Positions 60,773-64,000 of a DNA stretch of 64,000 bases are shown one piece after another. The position numbers and the translations under genes are program-made. The notes under the pieces were generated by a model. The model was not told the DNA's origin, ran no database searches, and saw only the letters and a list, made by a program, of their open reading frames with translations. Origin of the DNA: Guptibacillus hwajinpoensis (GTDB taxonomy: Bacteria; Bacillota; Bacilli; Bacillales; Bacillaceae_O); NCBI GenBank assembly GCA_016841765.1, contig JAENYN010000009.1, forward strand, positions 1 through 64,000, given 5' to 3'. How positions within the stretch are numbered: the first letter of the stretch is position 1; every line of letters begins with the position of its first letter.

Positions 60773-63067
60773 ATGAAAAGACTGTTTAAAACAGATGAAT
60801 GGAAAATCGTCGAAGAAAAACTGCATGCTGAGGATAACCGCCTGGCCGAAAGCATGATGAGCCTGGGAAACGGCTACATGGGGATGCGCGGAAACTTCGA
60901 AGAAACCTTTTCCGGCGATACGCATCAGGGGACTTATATAGGCGGAGTCTATTACCCGGACAAGACGCGGGTCGGATGGTGGAAAAACGGCTATCCTGAA
61001 TATTTCGCCAAAGTGCTGAATGCCACCAACATAACAGGCATCAATGTGAACGTCAACGGCACCGAAATCGACCTGGCCAAAGTTGAATTCAAAGACTATT
61101 ACCGTGAGCTGAACATGAAGCACGGCTATCTATTCCGCACATTTACGATGATTGACGGCGTAGGCCGCGAAACGAAAGTGGAGGTGACCCGCTTTTTCAG
61201 CATCACCGAAAAGGAGATAGCAGCAGTATCCTACAAAGTGACACCGCTCAACCATGATGCACATGTCACCTTCACGCCTTACTTGGACGGTGATGTCCGC
61301 AATGAGGACGCCAATTATGATGAAGATTTCTGGATGCCTGTCGAACACAGTGCAGGGGAGTATGAAGGACTGCTGACAATGAGGACCCGGAAGACAGAAT
61401 ATGATGTTACCTCAGCAATGAAGGCGGGGTTATTCGGAGGCCGTAACACCGAAGTGACAGAAGTTGTGAATAACGAAGAATATGTGGCGAACACAATTGC
61501 GGTCAGTGTGAATGCCGATGAAACGGCGGAACTGGTCAAAATTGCTGCTGTCACGACAAGCAGGGACATTGAGAAAACGGCACTCGCTGACAGAGCTCGC
61601 AAGCTGGCGCAAACAGCGTACGATAAGGGGTTTGGCCAATTACTTGAAGAACAGAAACAGGCGTGGGAAGATCGCTGGAAGGGCGCGGATGTAAAGATTG
61701 TGGGCGATGCCGAAGCACAGCAGGGGATCCGCTTCAATATCTTTCATCTGTATAACACTTACACTGGTGAGGACCCGACGCTCAATATCGGCCCAAAAGG
61801 CTTTACCGGAGAAAAATACGGCGGCAGCACATACTGGGATACCGAAGCATACTGCCTGCCATTTTATCTCGGTACCGCCGATCAGCATATTGCCCGCAAT
61901 CTATTAATCTACCGCTATAAGCATCTTGGGAAGGCAAAGGAAAATGCTGCAAAGCTTGGCCTGAAGGGTGCCCTGTATCCAATGGTGACAATGAATGGGG
62001 AAGAATCCCATAACGAGTGGGAGATCACTTTTGAAGAAATCCACCGCAACGGCGCAATTGCTCATGCGATATATCATTATGTGAGCTACACAGGCGATGA
62101 AGCATACTTGCCTGAATACGGGTTTGAAGTGCTGGCTGAAATAAGCCGGTTTTGGGCATCGCGCGTCAACTACCAGCCCCGCAAGGACGTATATATGATG
62201 CTTGGCGTGACAGGCCCGAATGAATATGAAAACAATGTCAACAACAACTGGTACACAAACAGGATTGCGGCATGGACGCTTGAATATACCCTGGAAGTGC
62301 TCGGGCTATTAAAAGAGAAATATACCGGGCGTTATGAAGAAATGATGGAAAAAATCGCCCTGACCGGCGAAGAGACGGGCAAATGGCAGGAGATCATTGA
62401 TAAAATGTATTATCCTGTTGATGAAGAGCACGGAATATTCCTGCAGCAGGATGGATATTTGGATAAAGAACAAATCCTGGTCAGCGAGCTTCCGGAAGGG
62501 AATCTTCCGCTCAATCAGAATTGGTCATGGGATAGAATTCTGCGTTCCTGTTTCATCAAACAGGCTGATGTCCTGCAAGGACTGTATTTCTTGAATGACC
62601 GTTATTCCCTTGATGAAAAGAAGCAGAATTTTGACTTTTACGAGCCGCGGACCGTCCATGAATCTTCACTGTCCCCATGCGTTTATTCCATTATCGGCGC
62701 TGAAATCGGCTATGAGCAAAAAGCGTATGAGCTTTACTTGCGCACAGCCAGACTCGATCTTGATAACTACAATAACGATACCGAAGACGGCTTGCATATC
62801 ACGAGCATGGCCGGCTCCTGGCTGTCCATCGTCCATGGATTCGCAGGCATGCGGGTTAAAAACGGAAAGCTCTCATTCAAGCCGTTCATTCCGGATGCAT
62901 GGGATGAATATACATTTAAAATCAACCATCGCGGCAGCCGGTTTATGATCAGTGTGACGAAGGGGCAAGTGGCGATTACGCTTGAAAAAGGTGAGCAAGC
63001 CGGGGTGGAAGTGTTTGGCAAGGAATATTCGCTTTCACAAGAGAAGGGTTTGAAGGTTTCATTATAA
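60773..63067 (+). CDS. GH65 family glycosyl hydrolase, probable maltose phosphorylase
   Basis: SMMSLGNGYMGMRGNFEE, YWDTEAYCLPFYLGTADQHIARNLLIYRY, GVTGPNEYENNVNNNWYTNRIA. Confidence 0.92.
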   Translation: MKRLFKTDEWKIVEEKLHAEDNRLAESMMSLGNGYMGMRGNFEETFSGDTHQGTYIGGVYYPDKTRVGWWKNGYPEYFAKVLNATNITGINVNVNGTEIDLAKVEFKDYYRELNMKHGYLFRTFTMIDGVGRETKVEVTRFFSITEKEIAAVSYKVTPLNHDAHVTFTPYLDGDVRNEDANYDEDFWMPVEHSAGEYEGLLTMRTRKTEYDVTSAMKAGLFGGRNTEVTEVVNNEEYVANTIAVSVNADETAELVKIAAVTTSRDIEKTALADRARKLAQTAYDKGFGQLLEEQKQAWEDRWKGADVKIVGDAEAQQGIRFNIFHLYNTYTGEDPTLNIGPKGFTGEKYGGSTYWDTEAYCLPFYLGTADQHIARNLLIYRYKHLGKAKENAAKLGLKGALYPMVTMNGEESHNEWEITFEEIHRNGAIAHAIYHYVSYTGDEAYLPEYGFEVLAEISRFWASRVNYQPRKDVYMMLGVTGPNEYENNVNNNWYTNRIAAWTLEYTLEVLGLLKEKYTGRYEEMMEKIALTGEETGKWQEIIDKMYYPVDEEHGIFLQQDGYLDKEQILVSELPEGNLPLNQNWSWDRILRSCFIKQADVLQGLYFLNDRYSLDEKKQNFDFYEPRTVHESSLSPCVYSIIGAEIGYEQKAYELYLRTARLDLDNYNNDTEDGLHITSMAGSWLSIVHGFAGMRVKNGKLSFKPFIPDAWDEYTFKINHRGSRFMISVTKGQVAITLEKGEQAGVEVFGKEYSLSQEKGLKVSL

Positions 63068-63170
63068 AGGAAAACAGCATATGGTTGAGCGGTTAATTGT
63101 GCAATATAGGCATCCGGAAATGCGGATAAGCGCCAAATGCGTTGTATTTCCATTATGCTAACCATACTAA

Positions 63171-63206
63171 CAACAGGCGAATTCATCATGAATTCGCCTG
63201 TTGCCT
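63171..63206. terminator. Bidirectional terminator
   Basis: CAACAGGCGAATTC-atcat-GAATTCGCCTGTTG. Confidence 0.75.
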
Positions 63207-63284
63207 TACATCCATTATTTTTTATTTACACTTCCCAATCGAACATTCAGCTAAGCATGTGTTTCTATTGTCCTTAACCGGTGA

Positions 63285-63503
63285 TTAAAGGTTGTCTGTA
63301 TTGACACGGTTTTCGATAAAATCATCAACTTCACGGTCGGCGTCTTCTTTTGCCTTGCCGTACCGTTCCTGGATTTTGCCAGAGAGTTTGTCACGCTGGC
63401 CTTCAACCATATCAAGTTCATCATCGGTCAACTTACCCCATTGTTTTTTAGCTTCGCCTTTCAATTGATTCCATTGGCCTTTCATTTGATCATCGTTTGC
63501 CAT
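63285..63503 (-). CDS. CsbD family stress protein
   Basis: QMKGQWNQLKGEAKKQWGKLTDDELDMVEGQRDKLSGKIQERYG. Confidence 0.92.
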   Translation of the reverse strand: MANDDQMKGQWNQLKGEAKKQWGKLTDDELDMVEGQRDKLSGKIQERYGKAKEDADREVDDFIENRVNTDNL

Positions 63504-63531
63504 ATCTCATCTCTCCTTTTTGAAATTTGAG

Positions 63532-64000
63532 TTAACTGTGTACTATCGTGCCGCCATTGACATGGATGACCTGTCCTGAAACGTATGAAGAGTCATCAGA
63601 TGCAAGGTACAAATAGGCAGGCGCAAGTTCACGGGGCTGCCCTGGCCGCTTCATCGGAGTATTTCCTCCGAACTTCCCAACCTTTTCAGCAGAGAAAGTG
63701 GAAGGGATGAGCGGCGTCCAGATCGGTCCCGGCGCTACTCCGTTCACGCGTATGCCTTTTTTTGCAAGACTCTGGGATAGCGAATACGTGAACGCGGAAA
63801 TCGCTCCTTTTGTAGATGAGTAATCAAGAAGCTGCGGATTTCCTTCATACGCAGTGATGGAAGTTGTATTGATTATGGAACTTCCTTCTTTCAAATGTGG
63901 GAGCGCCGCTTTTGTCACATAGAAGTGGCCGAAAACATTTGTTCTAAACGTGCGTTCCAGCTGTTCAGTGGAAATATCTTCAAGACTTTCCTGCGGGTGC
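63532..64000 (-). CDS. SDR family oxidoreductase, 5' end beyond the window
   Basis: [57 protein letters not shown]; frame stays open to the window edge. Confidence 0.88.
   Translation of the reverse strand, partial: HPQESLEDISTEQLERTFRTNVFGHFYVTKAALPHLKEGSSIINTTSITAYEGNPQLLDYSSTKGAISAFTYSLSQSLAKKGIRVNGVAPGPIWTPLIPSTFSAEKVGKFGGNTPMKRPGQPRELAPAYLYLASDDSSYVSGQVIHVNGGTIVHS

Overview
Chromosomal window from a Bacillus-like Firmicute. Recognisable gene order closely follows the B. subtilis comK-yhjDE-sipV / addBA-sbcDC-yisB-gerP-yisI-yisK-yisL-asnO neighbourhood (synteny recalled from memory, not computed). It ends with a glnK-amt pair and a complete maltodextrin locus: GH13 enzyme, ABC importer, secreted amylase, GH31, LacI regulator and GH65 maltose phosphorylase. 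No rRNA, tRNA, prophage, CRISPR array or intact transposon was seen. Main observations: (1) a perfect copy of the Illumina P7 adapter with an adjacent poly-T run lies inside asnO and encodes FFFSSRRRHTR, which is an assembly artefact; (2) three separate tandem arrays of 51-53 bp hairpin units flank asnO and share one architecture; (3) a structured, probably untranslated RNA with a possible pseudoknot and an intrinsic terminator follows sipV; (4) a pair of near-perfect palindromic elements lies downstream of yisB; (5) two families of dispersed Bacillaceae-type intergenic repeats are present; (6) a ComK lacks the usual C-terminal tail; (7) a Spo0E-family gene is missing from the ORF track; (8) a probable SDR pseudogene lies at the left edge. 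Product names come from reading motifs and recalled homologues. No database search was run.
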